64,000 bases of DNA, from the NCBI GenBank assembly GCA_903895195.1, contig CAITSZ010000045.1, forward strand, positions 95,232-159,231. Direction: 5' to 3'. Shown piece by piece: positions 48,733 through 60,447 of the stretch (positions are counted from its first letter, which is position 1; each line of letters opens with the position of its first letter). The notes under the pieces were generated by a model. It was not told the DNA's origin. It saw nothing but the letters and a program-made list of their open reading frames with translations, and made no database searches. Origin of the DNA: an uncultured Chlorobiaceae bacterium (lineage in GTDB: Bacteria; Bacteroidota; Chlorobiia; Chlorobiales; Chlorobiaceae). The position numbers and the translations under genes are program-made.

Positions 48733-49820
48733 ACGCTCATGACTATCCATACTTCAACCCAAAGAATTTCGGCGAAAAATTTGATTCACAGCGGAAGCTG
48801 ATATACCAAGCATTCGAGCAGTATCAGCATAGGATAACCCTAATTCAAGCACAAAATGACGAGAAAGTTCTTTACGCACCTCGGTGCACTCACGGCGCTT
48901 ACTCCCTGATTGCAATGCCTGCGATGTAATACCTGCCACTTCACACCTCTCTGCCAAAGCTTCCATGGCATTTACTTTGCTCGAAGTATCTGGGACAAGG
49001 GTTTTCACCGTTTCGTCAACTTCATCGAGTATGTCCTTTACAAACTCCCCGCTACCGAGTATCCGCTCATCGCTAAATTGCTTCTGACCTCGCTGACGCA
49101 ACGACAAAACTTCCGACCATCCGCCTGCGGAGCGCACCAATCCGCCACCGGTCAGCTCGGACTGCTTTCCCAGACTGCTCTGCTCTAACAAAAATTGAAG
49201 ATATGCACTTCGCGCCGCTCTCTCTCTTTTGCCAAAATAATGGAGTACATATTCCCGATCCTGCCAATCACGCTTGATCCTGTTTATCACAGTGGCATGA
49301 CCGCTCCAAGGGTAGTTGGCCAGTTCATCCAATGAGCCGACAAGTCCGGCCCTTAGTGGATTGAGATGGATATAACTGACAAGTTTCAGAAAATACGGTT
49401 CCTCTTCGCAGATAATTGACTTATATCGATTTTGAAACAAATGCCCGTGCCGATGGTGTCGGGAATTATACAAGATGGCATAGCTGGTCAAAAACTTTCG
49501 CATAAATATGGAGAGACCGGCCTCTCCGCTTTTCAACAACAGATGAGCATGATTAGTCATCAGCGCCCATGCGTAGATTCTTGTCCCTGTCGCTGTGGCA
49601 GCAATACCCAAACGGGACACAAACAGATGACGATCATCATCATCCGCCACAATCTGCTTTCCTTCGATTCCCCTAACCATCACATGATGCAGGGTTCCCG
49701 GTGTATCCAATCTTGCTCCTCTCGGCATTGAAATCGTTTGTTGTTTTTCTTGAGCTTATAGCAACAATGCACCCTGTAATGTAATGTTTTCAGAGATTAA
49801 ATACACTTAGTCATGAACGT
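48733..49820 (-). mobile_element. REP-associated transposase unit bounded by inverted 13-mers
   Basis: ACGCTCATGACTA (48733-48745) and, in opposite orientation, TAGTCATGAACGT (49808-49820) agree at 12 of 13 positions and enclose the transposase gene with short flanks. The right one lies inside a CTTAG...CTAAG hairpin (49806-49828). This layout resembles a RAYT gene with its REP-type hairpins. Confidence 0.55.
48754..49728 (-). CDS. REP-associated tyrosine transposase (Y1, IS200-like)
   Basis: 324 residues. The Y1 HUH nuclease domain is at the N-terminus: TPGTLHHVMVRGIEGKQI, the HUH motif TNHAHLLL, and the catalytic Tyr in LFQNRYKSI. The C-terminal half ends in a helix-turn-helix SYADTARMLGISASAVNQIFRR, which is typical of RAYT proteins with an extra DNA-binding part. 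Such single-copy enzymes are linked to REP palindromes rather than to full insertion sequences. The frame is intact and could be active. Confidence 0.9.
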   Translation of the reverse strand: MPRGARLDTPGTLHHVMVRGIEGKQIVADDDDRHLFVSRLGIAATATGTRIYAWALMTNHAHLLLKSGEAGLSIFMRKFLTSYAILYNSRHHRHGHLFQNRYKSIICEEEPYFLKLVSYIHLNPLRAGLVGSLDELANYPWSGHATVINRIKRDWQDREYVLHYFGKRERAARSAYLQFLLEQSSLGKQSELTGGGLVRSAGGWSEVLSLRQRGQKQFSDERILGSGEFVKDILDEVDETVKTLVPDTSSKVNAMEALAERCEVAGITSQALQSGSKRRECTEVRKELSRHFVLELGLSYADTARMLGISASAVNQIFRRNSLG

Positions 49821-49936
49821 CCCCTAAGTTCAGGAGAAGTAAAAAAACTCGTATAACAATGGCGTAACAAAACCATGGCTAAACGGCGTTAAATCAGATA
49901 AAATCGGAGTATTTCAGTGGCGTAAGAGCGGGAAAC

Positions 49937-49970
49937 AAAAATCCTGCAAGTTGTTTATTTGCAGGATTTT
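49937..49970 (-). terminator. Terminator after tRNA-Val
   Basis: AAAATCCTGCAA and TTGCAGGATTTT form a perfect 12-bp stem, 7 bases beyond the tRNA 3' end, with T runs. Confidence 0.8.
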
Positions 49971-49977
49971 ATGGTTG

Positions 49978-50051
49978 TGGACGATAGTGGATTCGAACCA
50001 CTGACCTCTACAGTGTCAATGTAGCGCTCTAACCAACTGAGCTAATCGTCC
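49978..50051 (-). tRNA. tRNA-Val (anticodon GAC)
   Basis: Read on the minus strand: acceptor GGACGAT/ATCGTCC, D arm with GCTC/GAGC, anticodon stem CTACA/TGTAG with loop TTGACAC giving anticodon GAC, and T arm AGTGG TTCGAAT CCACT. Discriminator A; the CCA end is not encoded as such after the stem. Confidence 0.95.
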
Positions 50052-50067
50052 CTTTCGAATGGGTCGA

Positions 50068-50095
50068 AATATAGAATATCATTTATAAAATGCAA
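50068..50095 (-). promoter_or_regulatory. Promoter of tRNA-Val
   Basis: On the minus strand TTGCAT (50095-50090), 16 bases, TATATT (50073-50068), about 17 bases before the tRNA 5' end. Confidence 0.5.
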
Positions 50096-50120
50096 AGGAC
50101 GGCGAGGCCTGTTTTGCAGT

Positions 50121-51434
50121 TTATGCGGTTTTTTTCTGTTTGCGGGTGCCTGAGATGTAGTCTGGGGCTGCTTTGTTTTCGATTGTTTCGGCGGTAATGA
50201 TGCATTTATGGATGCCTTTCATGGATGGAAGATCAAACATGATGTCGATCATTACATTTTCGAGTACTGAACGCAGTGCCCTGGCGCCTGTGCCGCGTTC
50301 AATGGCAATGGCGACTACTTTGTCCAGTGCCTCGTCGGTAAATTCAAGTTCTACACCGTCCATTTCGAACAGTTTTTTGTACTGCTTGGTAATGGCGTTT
50401 TTTGGTTCGACAAGGATGTTGCGCAATGCTTTTGCATCAAGCATATCGAGGGTGGAGATGACAGGAAGACGTCCTATGAATTCGGGTATAAGTCCATATT
50501 CGTGCAGGTCGTCCTGCATGACAAGCTTGAGGATTTCGGGATCGTAGCCTGTTTGGCCATGCTTGACCTTTGCACCAAAGCCCATTGAGGATTTTGAAAC
50601 TCTTTTTGCAATCAGGCGGTCAAGACCTTCAAAGGCTCCGCCGCAGATAAAGAGAATGTTCTTCGTATTGATGTTGATCAGCTGCTGCTCAGGGTGCTTA
50701 CGGCCACCTTTAGGGGGAACACCGACGACGGCACCTTCAAGTATTTTCAGAAGGGCCTGCTGGACTCCTTCGCCGGAAACATCGCGGGTAATGGAAACGT
50801 TGGCGGATTTACGGGCAATTTTATCGATCTCATCAACGTAGATGATGCCGCGCTCGGCTCGCTCAAGATTAAAGTCAGAGGCGTGAAGCAGCCTTGCAAG
50901 AATGGTTTCGACATCGTCGCCGACGTATCCGGCTTCTGTCAAGGATGTGGCGTCAACTATGGAGAAAGGAACTTCGAGCAGATTGGCAAGGGTCTGGGCC
51001 AGAAGCGTTTTACCGGTTCCGGTAGGTCCAATAAGAAGAATATTGCTCTTTTCAATCACTACGCCGTCGTCATCGCGCGTCCATTCCTGTGATTCTATCC
51101 TTTTGTAATGGTTGTAGACTGCTACTGAGAGGGACTTTTTGGCAATCTCCTGACCGACAACATACTGGTCGAGGGAGTCCATGATGGCTTTCGGACTTAC
51201 CAGACGTGGCTGAAACGGTTTATCGAGAGGTCGCTCAGGCTGCTGTATGGCGCTGAGCTCCTTGCGGAGGATCTCATATGATGTTTTTATGCAGCGGTCG
51301 CAGATGAATGCTCTCGGACCGGCAACCATACTGGCTGACTCCTGAGCACTTCTTCCGCAAAATGAACAGAAAACCTGATCGCTGCCGTTACCGTTACCAC
51401 CCCTTGTTTTACCTTTTCCCGTTTCTCTTGTCAT
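50121..51434 (-). CDS. clpX: ATP-dependent Clp protease ATP-binding subunit ClpX
   Basis: 437 residues, full length. The N-terminal zinc finger ([10 protein letters not shown]...FICDRC) is followed by the AAA+ domain: Walker [14 protein letters not shown], Walker [12 protein letters not shown], sensor RxxR and the ClpP-binding loop with IGF replaced by [10 protein letters not shown]. ClpX unfolds substrates for ClpP or acts alone as a chaperone. clpP is not beside it. The DUF4404 gene lies 39 bases upstream on the same strand. Confidence 0.97.
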   Translation of the reverse strand: MTRETGKGKTRGGNGNGSDQVFCSFCGRSAQESASMVAGPRAFICDRCIKTSYEILRKELSAIQQPERPLDKPFQPRLVSPKAIMDSLDQYVVGQEIAKKSLSVAVYNHYKRIESQEWTRDDDGVVIEKSNILLIGPTGTGKTLLAQTLANLLEVPFSIVDATSLTEAGYVGDDVETILARLLHASDFNLERAERGIIYVDEIDKIARKSANVSITRDVSGEGVQQALLKILEGAVVGVPPKGGRKHPEQQLININTKNILFICGGAFEGLDRLIAKRVSKSSMGFGAKVKHGQTGYDPEILKLVMQDDLHEYGLIPEFIGRLPVISTLDMLDAKALRNILVEPKNAITKQYKKLFEMDGVELEFTDEALDKVVAIAIERGTGARALRSVLENVMIDIMFDLPSMKGIHKCIITAETIENKAAPDYISGTRKQKKTA

Positions 51435-51473
51435 GAAACACTCGAGCCTTCAAAATGTTAATAATGCAGTTCT

Positions 51474-51743
51474 TTAAAATCCCATATTGGCCAGACTGTC
51501 CAGGACATGCTGGATGGTCATGCTTAATTTGGGATGGCCGGCCTCAAAATGATCAACAGCCTCGCTCATGCGCTGCATAAGAGATTCGTTTTCATGCATG
51601 GCTCCAACATCGTCAGAAACAAGTTTGCTTATATCCTCGCGGAGGTTTGTTAAAACCGCTACTGTGTTTTTATCAACAGAATCTACCTGTTCCAGCTCCT
51701 TGTGAAGCGTTTCGAGGAGTTCCCTGAGTTTTTGCTGTTCCAT
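51474..51743 (-). CDS. DUF4404-family small protein
   Basis: 89 residues, mostly helical and acidic. The pattern LRELLETLHKELEQV...VGHPKLS-like (here AGHPKLSMTIQHVLDSLANMGF) is that of DUF4404. Function unknown. It precedes clpX by 39 bases on the same strand and may share its transcript. Confidence 0.8.
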   Translation of the reverse strand: MEQQKLRELLETLHKELEQVDSVDKNTVAVLTNLREDISKLVSDDVGAMHENESLMQRMSEAVDHFEAGHPKLSMTIQHVLDSLANMGF

Positions 51744-51809
51744 AAGCCGACTTGATTAAGAATAAATTCATTGATGTACTGGATATAACATACAAATACC
51801 CTCAATCGT

Positions 51810-53285
51810 TTAGGGGAGACTTGTTTCACCCATCAAAAAGCGGTCACACTCGCGGGCGGCAGAGCGGCCTTCCTGAATGGCCCAGACTACAAGACTTTGT
51901 CCACGGCGGGCATCGCCGGCAGCAAAGATGCGTTCGCGGTTTGTAAGATATTTTTTGTCTGTAGCCTTTATGTTTGATCGTTCATCCTGAGTAACCTGAA
52001 GCTGCTGAAGAAGATGCTCATCAGGGCCGATAAAGCCCATGGCAAGCAGAACAAGCTCGGCCGGGATGATCTGTTCAGTGCCGGCAACCGGGAGAGGAGA
52101 GTATCGTCCGTCAGTTTTAACCCACTCCACTTGGGAGACCTCAACTGCCTTGAGAGCTCCTTTTTCGTCAGAAAGAAACTTTTTGGTCATCATGGAGTAC
52201 TTTCTCGGATCGTCACCCTGCACCTTGGCGGCTTCCTCCTGTCCGTAATCGACCTTAAAGGTTTTGGGCCATTCAGGCCATGGATTGTCGAGCTGGCGCT
52301 CAAGTGGTGGCTGTGGCATAATTTCGAGCTGTATGACGCTTGTGCAGCCCTGGCGCAAGGAAGTAGCTACACAGTCCGTGCCGGTATCTCCTCCTCCGAT
52401 GACAACAACATTTTTTCCGGCCGCAGAAAGAACCGGAGCACTCTCGTCGAGCAGGGCTTTGGTACTTGAGCGTAGAAAATCCATTGCAAAATGAATGCCT
52501 GAAAAGTCACGTCCTTCGGCAGAAAGGTCACGAGGCCTGGTTGCACCTGTACAGAGCACCACTGCATCAAACTCTTCGAGGAGCTTGTCGGCAGGATAAT
52601 CGACACCAACCTCCGTGCTCTCCATGAAAATGACACCTTCGGCTCTCATGAGATCAATACGGCGCTCAACAACAAGCTTCTTATCAAGCTTCATGTTCGG
52701 AATGCCGTACATCATAAGACCGCCGATACGGTTATCGCGCTCGAACACGGTTACACTGTGACCGGCCTTGTTAAGCTGGTCAGCACAGGCAAGTCCTGAA
52801 GGACCAGATCCAACCACTGCTATCCTTTTGCCTGTTCTGTAGGCAATTTTTTTCGGCTCTACCCACCCTTCGGTAAACGCATGCTCGATAATCGAGTACT
52901 CTATGTTCTTGATGGTCACGGGAGGGTCAACAATCCCAAGCACACAGGAGCCCTCGCATGGGGCAGGACAGACCCTTCCGGTGAACTCCGGGAAGTTGTT
53001 GGTTTTCATCAACCGGTCATACGCCTCATGCCAGAAGCCTTTATAGACGTAGTCATTCCATTCTGGAATAAGATTGTGGATCGGGCATCCGCTTGTCATG
53101 CCGCTGAGCATAAACCCTGTATGGCAGTATGGCGTACCGCAATCCATACAGCGGGCACCCTGGCTCTGCAACTCACATGCAGGCATTTCCTTATGGAACT
53201 CCTGCCAATCTTTTAATCTTTCGAGAGGCTCCCTGTCTGCAGGCAATGCTCTCTGGTACTCCATAAAACCCTTAACTTTGCCCAT
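51810..53285 (-). CDS. gltD: Glutamate synthase small (beta) subunit
   Basis: 491 residues. N-terminal Cys motifs for two 4Fe-4S clusters ([22 protein letters not shown]), FAD-binding [16 protein letters not shown] and NADPH-binding [12 protein letters not shown] are all present. The beta subunit passes electrons from NAD(P)H to GltB. It is second in the gltB-gltD operon, 50 bases after the gltB stop. Confidence 0.97.
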   Translation of the reverse strand: MGKVKGFMEYQRALPADREPLERLKDWQEFHKEMPACELQSQGARCMDCGTPYCHTGFMLSGMTSGCPIHNLIPEWNDYVYKGFWHEAYDRLMKTNNFPEFTGRVCPAPCEGSCVLGIVDPPVTIKNIEYSIIEHAFTEGWVEPKKIAYRTGKRIAVVGSGPSGLACADQLNKAGHSVTVFERDNRIGGLMMYGIPNMKLDKKLVVERRIDLMRAEGVIFMESTEVGVDYPADKLLEEFDAVVLCTGATRPRDLSAEGRDFSGIHFAMDFLRSSTKALLDESAPVLSAAGKNVVVIGGGDTGTDCVATSLRQGCTSVIQLEIMPQPPLERQLDNPWPEWPKTFKVDYGQEEAAKVQGDDPRKYSMMTKKFLSDEKGALKAVEVSQVEWVKTDGRYSPLPVAGTEQIIPAELVLLAMGFIGPDEHLLQQLQVTQDERSNIKATDKKYLTNRERIFAAGDARRGQSLVVWAIQEGRSAARECDRFLMGETSLP

Positions 53286-53335
53286 ATCAATAGTTTAATC
53301 TTTTCAAAACAGTGCTGTACAGCTCTTTTTCGATA

Positions 53336-56300
53336 TCAATTTCCTGACACACGTGCCGGATCATGAACATTTCTTTCGAATGAAGCCATAACTGCTTCAT
53401 CGCCGGTGATTCCTGCCGCCTTAATTTCGGCCATTGCATCAAGAGCTCTCTGGTAATCGTGCGAAATGATTTTGACAAAACGCTGGCGGAGGGTATCGCT
53501 GTCATCAAGAATTGCACGGCCAAGTTCGCTGCCTGTATAGGCGACATGCCTTTGAATCATAGACTGGAGTTCTGCAAACTCAAGCGGGTCATCGACAGAA
53601 TAGAGACCGACCATTTCATGGTTGCAGTTTTCGGCAAACGTACCGTCTGCATCGTAGACATAGGCTATGCCGCCCGACATGCCGGCTGCAAAGTTCCGTC
53701 CTGTTTTTCCAAGAATAATAACGGTTCCGCCTGTCATATATTCGCAGCCGTGATCACCGATAGCTTCTACAACTGCGTTCAAGCCGCTGTTACGCACACA
53801 AAAACGCTCTCCGGCCATTCCTCTGATAAAGGCTTCTCCGGAAGTTGCACCGTAAAAACCGACATTGCCGATAATGATATTCTCTTCCGGAACAAAAGAA
53901 GAGGCTTTTGAAGGATAGACCACTATGCGACCACCGGAAAGGCCCTTGCCGACATAGTCGTTGGCGTCTCCTTCAAGTTCAAGGGTCATGCCTTTTGGAA
54001 TAAATGCACCGAAACTCTGACCGGCAGAACCGGTGAATTTCAAATGAATCGTGTCATCCGGCAGTCCGGCAGATCCATAGGCTTTTGTAACTTCATAGCC
54101 GACAAGAGTACCGACCACCCTGTTGGTGTTTCTGATGGTGAGTATAGTGGAAACTTTCTCTTTGCGTTTGATAGCTGGTTCGCAGATGGAAAGCAGCATG
54201 GTACGGTCAAGACTTTCGTCAAGACCATGCTCCTGATCAATGGTGCAGTAACTGGTTTCCAGTTCGTCAGACTCTGCTTTGTAGAGAATCTTCGACAAAT
54301 CAATTCCTTGAGCTTTCCAGTGATTGATCGATTTTTTCATGGAAAGAACTTCGGTATGACCGACAAGTTCATTAATTGTCCGGACTCCGAGACGCGACAT
54401 GTACTCTCGAACACCCTCGGCAAGAAAGCGCATGAAGTTTTCAACATGCTCCGGTTTGCCTTTGAAATTTTTGCGAAGTTCGGGATTCTGGGTAGCGACT
54501 CCAACGGCACAGGAGTCGTCCTGACAGCAGCGCATCATGACGCAACCCATCACGACAAGGGTCGTTGTCGCAAAACCAAACTCCTCAGCACCAAGTATGG
54601 CTGCTATAATAATATCCCTGGCAGTTTTAAGCTGACCGTCAGCCTCCACAACTATGCGGCTGCGCAGATTGTTGAGAACGAGGGTCTGGTGCGCTTCGGC
54701 AAGACCGAGTTCCCACGGCATACCTGCATGCATGATGCTCGAAACCGGTGAAGCACCGGTACCGCCGTCGTGACCGCTGATAAGCACAACATCAGCATGA
54801 GCCTTGGCAACACCGGCCGCAATAGTTCCGACACCAACGGTAGAGACAAGCTTTACGTTGATGCGGGCCGTATGGTTGGCATTTTTGAGGTCGTGAATAA
54901 GCTGTGCAAGATCTTCGATTGAATAGATATCGTGATGAGGCGGAGGCGAAATCAAACCGACACCTGGTGTTGAGTGACGCACCTTGGCCACCCAAGGGTA
55001 TACCTTGGAGCCTGGAAGCTGTCCGCCTTCACCGGGTTTAGCACCCTGTGCCATCTTGATCTGAATCTCGTTGGCACTGGCAAGATATTCACTGGTAACG
55101 CCGAACCTGCCGGAGGCAACCTGCTTGATGGCCGACATTTTTGAGTCGCCGTTGGGTTCTTTGTGGAAGCGCGCAGGATCTTCGCCGCCTTCACCGGTAT
55201 TGCTCCTGCCTCCAAGCCTGTTCATGGCAATGGCAAGAGTTTCATGAGCCTCCTGACTGATGGAGCCATAGGACATGGCACCGGTTTTGAACCTTTTCAG
55301 AATAGTTTCAACCGGCTCAACCTCTTCAAGCGGTACAGGATGCTCACTGAAATTGATATCCATAAGACCCCGGATCGTACAAAGATGTTCGCTCTGGTCG
55401 TCTATAAGGTTCTCATATTTTTTAAACATCTCATAGCTGCCGGTTCTGCATGAGTGCTGCAGAACATGGATTGCTTCGGGGCTGAAGAGATGATGTTCAC
55501 CGTCGTAGCGCCATTTTCTTTCGCCTCCGGCTTCAAGACCGCGATTAACCTTGTTGCCTGTAGGAGGAAAAACCGATTCGTGGCGTTTGCGTACCTCTTC
55601 GGCCACTATATCGATGCCAATGCCCTCAATACGGGTTGGCGTACGGGTGAAATAGGCGTCAACAAGCTGGGTATTGAGACCGACGGCCTCAAATATCTGT
55701 GCGCCGCGGTAGCTCTGGATTGTGGAAATGCCCATTTTCGCCATGGTTTTCACAACACCCTTGACCGCTGCCTTTATATAATTTTTAACGGCACCCTTTT
55801 CATCCAGTTTCACCTGGCCTGAAGCGACAAGCGAATGAATTGTTTCAAACGCCATATAGGGATTGACAGCGCCTGCTCCATAGCTGATGAGCATGGCGAA
55901 GTGATGCACGGCCCTTGGCTCTGCAGATTCAAGCACGAGGCCGATCTTTGTCCTTATGCCGGCGTTGATGAGGAAGTTGTGCAGGCCTGAAACAGCAAGC
56001 AATGCAGGAATAGGCGCACGGTCTTTTTCAATCTCTCCCTTGTCGGAAAGAATAATAATGTTGACGCCCTTGCTTGCAACCTGTTCAGCCTGACGGTAGA
56101 GGTCCTGCATGGCAGCCTCGATCCCTTTGCCGCCTTTTGATACATTGTAGAATATCGGAAGTGTAACGGCCCTGAAACCAGGCTTGTCGATGCCTCGAAT
56201 TTTTTCGAGTGACTGATTGGTTAAAATCGGATGAGGCAACCTGATCCGGCGACAATTAACCTCGGATGAGTCGAGCAGCTGCCCTTCGGTGCCCAGCATG

Positions 56301-57937
56301 ACCATGGTGGAGGTTATAAGCTCTTCGCGGAGGGAATCAATCGGAGGATTGGTCACCTGGGCAAAAAGCTGCTTGAAATAATCGTATAAGAGCTTGGATT
56401 TATTTGACAGAACCGCCAGAGGGGTATCGTTACCCATGGATCCTACAAGTTCCACCCCTTTTTCGCTCATCGTCTTAATCTGCAGGTAGATATCTTCCTG
56501 AGTGTAGCCGAAGACTTTCTGGCGCGCAGTCAGGCTGTATTTGTCCTCATCAGGGTTTTTAAGCTGAGGGTGATCTTCGAGAGCTTCCAGATCAATCATG
56601 TTACGTTCGATCCACTCTCCGTAAGGGTTCTCACTTGCAATGCTCTGCTTGATCTCTTCATCGGAGATAATTCGACCTTCAAGGGTATCAACGAGGAACA
56701 TCCTGCCCGGCTGCAGACGGTCCTTCTTGAGGATCCGTTCGGGTGCAATGTCAAGCACTCCGACCTCTGAAGCCATAATAACGAGGTCGTCTTTTGTGAT
56801 ATAGTAGCGTGAAGGACGAAGGCCATTGCGGTCGAGGACTGCACCAATCTGCACACCATCGGTAAATGTTACCGATGCTGGCCCGTCCCATGGCTCCATA
56901 AGACAGCTGTGGTATTCGTAAAATGCTTTTTTCGTCGGGGACATTCCATTGTTGCCTGACCATGGTTCAGGAATAATCATCATGGCTGCATGTGCCATGG
57001 AACGGCCGGAAAGAACGAGAAATTCGAATGCATTATCAAGAATCGCAGAATCGCTACCATCCTCAAGGATGACCGGCTTGATATCTTCAAGAGCGTCACC
57101 AAAGACTTTTGAACGGATGTTTTTCTCTCTTGCATTCATCCAGTTGACGTTACCCCTGAGCGTATTGATTTCACCGTTATGGCTCAAATAACGGTAAGGA
57201 TGCGCCCTGTACCAGCTTGGGAAGGTATTGGTGCTGAAACGGGAGTGCACCATGGCAATGGCGCTTTCCATATCGGCATCATGCAGTTCAGGGTAAAACT
57301 CTCCAACCTGCTCTGGAAGGAGCATGCCCTTATAGACAATAGTTCTGCCTGACAGACTTGATATATAGAAATAGCTGCTTCCAAGAAGACCCGCTGTATA
57401 TTTCACCCGTTTTGTGATGCGGCGACGAATGATGTAGAGCTTTCTTTCAAATTCAAGTTCAGAAACAATATCCTTTCCCCAGCCTACAAATAGCTGCTTG
57501 ACAACCGGTTCTTCAGATCGGGCTGTAGCACCAAGGGTGTCATTGCAGGTCGGCACTTTTCTGAAACCGAGAAATTTCTGACCTTCAGCCTGTATCATCT
57601 GGCGGCAGATATCTTCTATAGCACGTCTCTGTGATATATCGGGCGGCAGAAAAAGCATGCCTACGCCATACTGTTTTTCCTCGGGGAGCTCAATATTTCT
57701 TTCAGCACATGCCTTGCGGAGGAACTTGTCTGGAATCTGAAGAAGAATTCCTGCACCATCGCCTGTATTCTTTTCACATCCAGAAGCTCCGCGATGTTTG
57801 AGGTTTTCATTTATTTTTAAGCCCTGCTCTACAATTTCATGGGACTTGACACCTTTGATATGGGCAATAAACCCGACACCGCATGCATCATGCTCAAACT
57901 GAGGATCATAGAGCCCCGTTTTTGACGTAACGTTCAT
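53336..57937 (-). CDS. gltB: Glutamate synthase large (alpha) subunit
   Basis: About 1533 residues from the ATG at 57937; a GTG at 57949 adds four. After a short propeptide the glutamine-amidotransferase nucleophile is in [14 protein letters not shown] (about Cys19). Central and FMN-binding synthase domains follow ([23 protein letters not shown]), with the 3Fe-4S ligands in [15 protein letters not shown], and a C-terminal GXGXG beta-helix ([17 protein letters not shown]). With GltD it makes two glutamates from glutamine and 2-oxoglutarate, the main ammonium assimilation route. Confidence 0.97.
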   Translation of the reverse strand: MNVTSKTGLYDPQFEHDACGVGFIAHIKGVKSHEIVEQGLKINENLKHRGASGCEKNTGDGAGILLQIPDKFLRKACAERNIELPEEKQYGVGMLFLPPDISQRRAIEDICRQMIQAEGQKFLGFRKVPTCNDTLGATARSEEPVVKQLFVGWGKDIVSELEFERKLYIIRRRITKRVKYTAGLLGSSYFYISSLSGRTIVYKGMLLPEQVGEFYPELHDADMESAIAMVHSRFSTNTFPSWYRAHPYRYLSHNGEINTLRGNVNWMNAREKNIRSKVFGDALEDIKPVILEDGSDSAILDNAFEFLVLSGRSMAHAAMMIIPEPWSGNNGMSPTKKAFYEYHSCLMEPWDGPASVTFTDGVQIGAVLDRNGLRPSRYYITKDDLVIMASEVGVLDIAPERILKKDRLQPGRMFLVDTLEGRIISDEEIKQSIASENPYGEWIERNMIDLEALEDHPQLKNPDEDKYSLTARQKVFGYTQEDIYLQIKTMSEKGVELVGSMGNDTPLAVLSNKSKLLYDYFKQLFAQVTNPPIDSLREELITSTMVMLGTEGQLLDSSEVNCRRIRLPHPILTNQSLEKIRGIDKPGFRAVTLPIFYNVSKGGKGIEAAMQDLYRQAEQVASKGVNIIILSDKGEIEKDRAPIPALLAVSGLHNFLINAGIRTKIGLVLESAEPRAVHHFAMLISYGAGAVNPYMAFETIHSLVASGQVKLDEKGAVKNYIKAAVKGVVKTMAKMGISTIQSYRGAQIFEAVGLNTQLVDAYFTRTPTRIEGIGIDIVAEEVRKRHESVFPPTGNKVNRGLEAGGERKWRYDGEHHLFSPEAIHVLQHSCRTGSYEMFKKYENLIDDQSEHLCTIRGLMDINFSEHPVPLEEVEPVETILKRFKTGAMSYGSISQEAHETLAIAMNRLGGRSNTGEGGEDPARFHKEPNGDSKMSAIKQVASGRFGVTSEYLASANEIQIKMAQGAKPGEGGQLPGSKVYPWVAKVRHSTPGVGLISPPPHHDIYSIEDLAQLIHDLKNANHTARINVKLVSTVGVGTIAAGVAKAHADVVLISGHDGGTGASPVSSIMHAGMPWELGLAEAHQTLVLNNLRSRIVVEADGQLKTARDIIIAAILGAEEFGFATTTLVVMGCVMMRCCQDDSCAVGVATQNPELRKNFKGKPEHVENFMRFLAEGVREYMSRLGVRTINELVGHTEVLSMKKSINHWKAQGIDLSKILYKAESDELETSYCTIDQEHGLDESLDRTMLLSICEPAIKRKEKVSTILTIRNTNRVVGTLVGYEVTKAYGSAGLPDDTIHLKFTGSAGQSFGAFIPKGMTLELEGDANDYVGKGLSGGRIVVYPSKASSFVPEENIIIGNVGFYGATSGEAFIRGMAGERFCVRNSGLNAVVEAIGDHGCEYMTGGTVIILGKTGRNFAAGMSGGIAYVYDADGTFAENCNHEMVGLYSVDDPLEFAELQSMIQRHVAYTGSELGRAILDDSDTLRQRFVKIISHDYQRALDAMAEIKAAGITGDEAVMASFERNVHDPARVSGN

Positions 57938-58051
57938 ATTTTCAGGCACAACTTTTCAAACAGTTTCAAAAAAAAGGCAAACGAAAGAATAAAGTGCAGA
58001 ATATAAAAGTTTTTTAACAAAACAACCTAAAGCCGCACTCCTCCGGCAAAA

Positions 58052-58795
58052 CTACGCTTTTCCCTGACTGGCAACAGCATTAACAGCTTTCTGCAAGGCT
58101 TCCTGATCGCCGAGGTAGTAACTTTTTATCGCTTTGAGATTATCATCAAGTTCATAGACCAAAGGAATGCCTGTCGGTATGTTTACGCCGACAATATCGT
58201 CCTCGGAAATATTATCAAGGTATTTGACCAGTGCTCGCAGAGAGTTTCCATGTGCTGCAATAATGACTTTTTTCCCTTTACGGATTTCCGGCGCTATTGT
58301 GTCGTGCCATAGAGGAAGAAAGCGATCAACGGTATCTTTTAAACATTCACTTAGAGGAATCTCCGATTCAGCAAGGCCGGCATAGCGTGGATCTTCACCG
58401 GGATAGCGCGGATCTGTTTTTTCGAGGGCAGGGGGCGGGGTGTCGTAGCTTCTCCGCCATACAAGTACCTGCTCTTCTCCATACTTCTGGGAGGTCTCCG
58501 ATTTGTTGAGTCCCTGAAGGGCTCCATAATGGCGCTCATTAAGACGCCAGCTCTTAAAAACAGGAATCCACATCAAATCCATGGTATCAAGAGTACTCCA
58601 TAATGTCCTGATGGCTCGTTTCAATACCGACGTGTAGGCAATGTCGAAAACAAACCCTTCGTCCTTAAGAAGTTTACCGGCAGTTGCCGCTTCTTTCCTG
58701 CCCTGCTCACTCAGGTCAACATCATACCATCCAGTAAAGCGGTTTTCACGATTCCATTGACTTTCTCCATGCCGCAACAAAACCAGTTTAATCAT
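58052..58795 (-). CDS. gpmA: 2,3-bisphosphoglycerate-dependent phosphoglycerate mutase
   Basis: 247 residues. The histidine phosphatase motif [26 protein letters not shown] and the second catalytic His in [16 protein letters not shown] are diagnostic; the phospho-intermediate His is in the RHG motif. It interconverts 2- and 3-phosphoglycerate in gluconeogenesis. Single gene upstream of gltB on the same strand, 100 bases apart. Confidence 0.96.
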   Translation of the reverse strand: MIKLVLLRHGESQWNRENRFTGWYDVDLSEQGRKEAATAGKLLKDEGFVFDIAYTSVLKRAIRTLWSTLDTMDLMWIPVFKSWRLNERHYGALQGLNKSETSQKYGEEQVLVWRRSYDTPPPALEKTDPRYPGEDPRYAGLAESEIPLSECLKDTVDRFLPLWHDTIAPEIRKGKKVIIAAHGNSLRALVKYLDNISEDDIVGVNIPTGIPLVYELDDNLKAIKSYYLGDQEALQKAVNAVASQGKA

Positions 58796-59103
58796 AATAC
58801 GATCCCCCTTTTCTGGATATTTTTCTGTTCAAAAACAATTTTCCATCGCTAATTGGCCTGCAATTTAATATTCTCCACATCTTTTCTCAAACTTCATCAT
58901 CACCATTGCATTAAAGTTCAGGAAAGAAGGCGTCAGATAGTTTTAACGCAGTGGTTTTTGTAAGAAATGGCTATAGATTTATAAATTGAAATATGATATC
59001 TTAAGTAATTTTTGGCGTGGATACCGGTTGCTATCTTACCGGGCTCCCCTGTCACTCAGTGGTATGAATGATCTGTAAATGCTCTTATACTGATAAAAAG
59101 ACA
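58796..59103. other. Divergent spacer between gpmA and the flavin oxidoreductase
   Basis: About 308 bases without a gene, AT-rich in the middle (58970-59010). It must hold promoters for both divergent genes; a TTGAAATATGATATC stretch near 58986 is a possible rightward element, not convincing. Confidence 0.35.
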
Positions 59104-60363
59104 ATGAACGTAGACAATTTCAGGTTACAAATAGGCGGCAAAGAATATGTGCCCATCATTATCGGGGGTATGGGAGTCAATATCTCAACAACCGAGCTTG
59201 CTCTCGCGGCTGAAAGACTCGGCGGGATCGGCCATATTTCCGACGCATTGATCGGTTATGTCTGCGACAGAATATTGAAAACTTCGTATGTAAGCAGGAA
59301 AAGGAAAAAGTATGCTGCTTACAGCACCAACCCTGACAAATCCGCAGTCCTGTTTGACCTGGAAGAGTTGGCGGAAGCGCAAAAGAAGTATATCGAATAT
59401 ACGGTATCCCAAAAAACCGGTAAAGGCGCAATTTTTTTGAACTGCATGGAGAAGCTGACCATGAACAGCTCAGTCGAAACACTGAAAGTCAGACTGTGTG
59501 CTGCCATGGACGGGGGTATTGACGGCCTTACCCTTGCCGCTGGCCTCAACCTCCGCACTCTTGATCTCATACAGGATCACAAGCGGTTTCGCGATGTTAA
59601 AATCGGCATAATCATCTCTTCAGTCAGGGCGCTTTCCATCTTTTTGAAACGGGCAGTTCGTCTTGATCGTCTGCCTGACTACATTGTAGTTGAAGGGCCA
59701 CTGGCCGGAGGTCACCTCGGCTTTGGAGCTGATGACTGGCAGAAGGTTGATCTACAGACCATTTTCGCTGACGTTCTTGCTTTTTTGAAAAAAGAGGAGC
59801 TGAATATTCCGGTAATCCCGGCAGGAGGAATTTTTACCGGTACCGATGCTGTTGATTATCTCAAAATGGGAGCTGCGGGTGTACAGGTGGCAACCCGATT
59901 TACGATCAGCAAAGAAGCTGGACTGCCGGCAGAGGTGAAGCAGCACTATATCAATGCGCGTGAAGAGGATATAGTGGTCAATATGGCTTCAACCACTGGG
60001 TATCCAATGCGGATGCTTACTTCATCGCCAACATTGCGCTATGCGATAAAACCAAACTGCGAAGGACTCGGCTATTTGCTGGAAAATGGCGGAACATGCA
60101 CCTATATAGACGAGTATTACCAGGCGCTTGCTGCAAGGAAACCCGGAGAACCGCTTGTTATCAAAGAGAAAACCTGCCTCTGTACAGGCATGGCTAATTA
60201 TGATTGCTGGACATGCGGCCAATTGACGTACCGCCTCAAGGAGACAACAAACCTACTTCCGAACGGGAAATGGCAACTTCCATCAGCCGAGGATATTTTT
60301 CTTGACTATCAGTTCAGCCGTGACCACTCTATAAAACTCCCGAAACCGGAAACCATTTCGTAG
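59104..60363 (+). CDS. NAD(P)H-dependent flavin oxidoreductase (nitronate monooxygenase family)
   Basis: About 419 residues from the ATG at 59104; the open frame reaches 59068 without a better ribosome site. TIM-barrel FMN enzyme: PIIIGGMGVNIST at the N-terminus, VVEGPLAGGHLGFG, PVIPAGGIFTG and MGAAGVQVATRF at the phosphate site. It belongs to the 2-nitropropane dioxygenase/FabK-like group. A C-terminal Cys cluster (KTCLCTGMANYDCWTCGQ) beyond the usual barrel may bind metal. Substrate unknown; in an anaerobe a reductase role is likelier than oxygenation. Confidence 0.85.
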   Translation: MNVDNFRLQIGGKEYVPIIIGGMGVNISTTELALAAERLGGIGHISDALIGYVCDRILKTSYVSRKRKKYAAYSTNPDKSAVLFDLEELAEAQKKYIEYTVSQKTGKGAIFLNCMEKLTMNSSVETLKVRLCAAMDGGIDGLTLAAGLNLRTLDLIQDHKRFRDVKIGIIISSVRALSIFLKRAVRLDRLPDYIVVEGPLAGGHLGFGADDWQKVDLQTIFADVLAFLKKEELNIPVIPAGGIFTGTDAVDYLKMGAAGVQVATRFTISKEAGLPAEVKQHYINAREEDIVVNMASTTGYPMRMLTSSPTLRYAIKPNCEGLGYLLENGGTCTYIDEYYQALAARKPGEPLVIKEKTCLCTGMANYDCWTCGQLTYRLKETTNLLPNGKWQLPSAEDIFLDYQFSRDHSIKLPKPETIS

Positions 60364-60447
60364 AGGATTATACGGCAGGAAAGGAGTATCTTAAAGCAAT
60401 AGGGAACTTCTTTTCTGATGGCTGAAACCCGTCAATAAACTGCCGAT

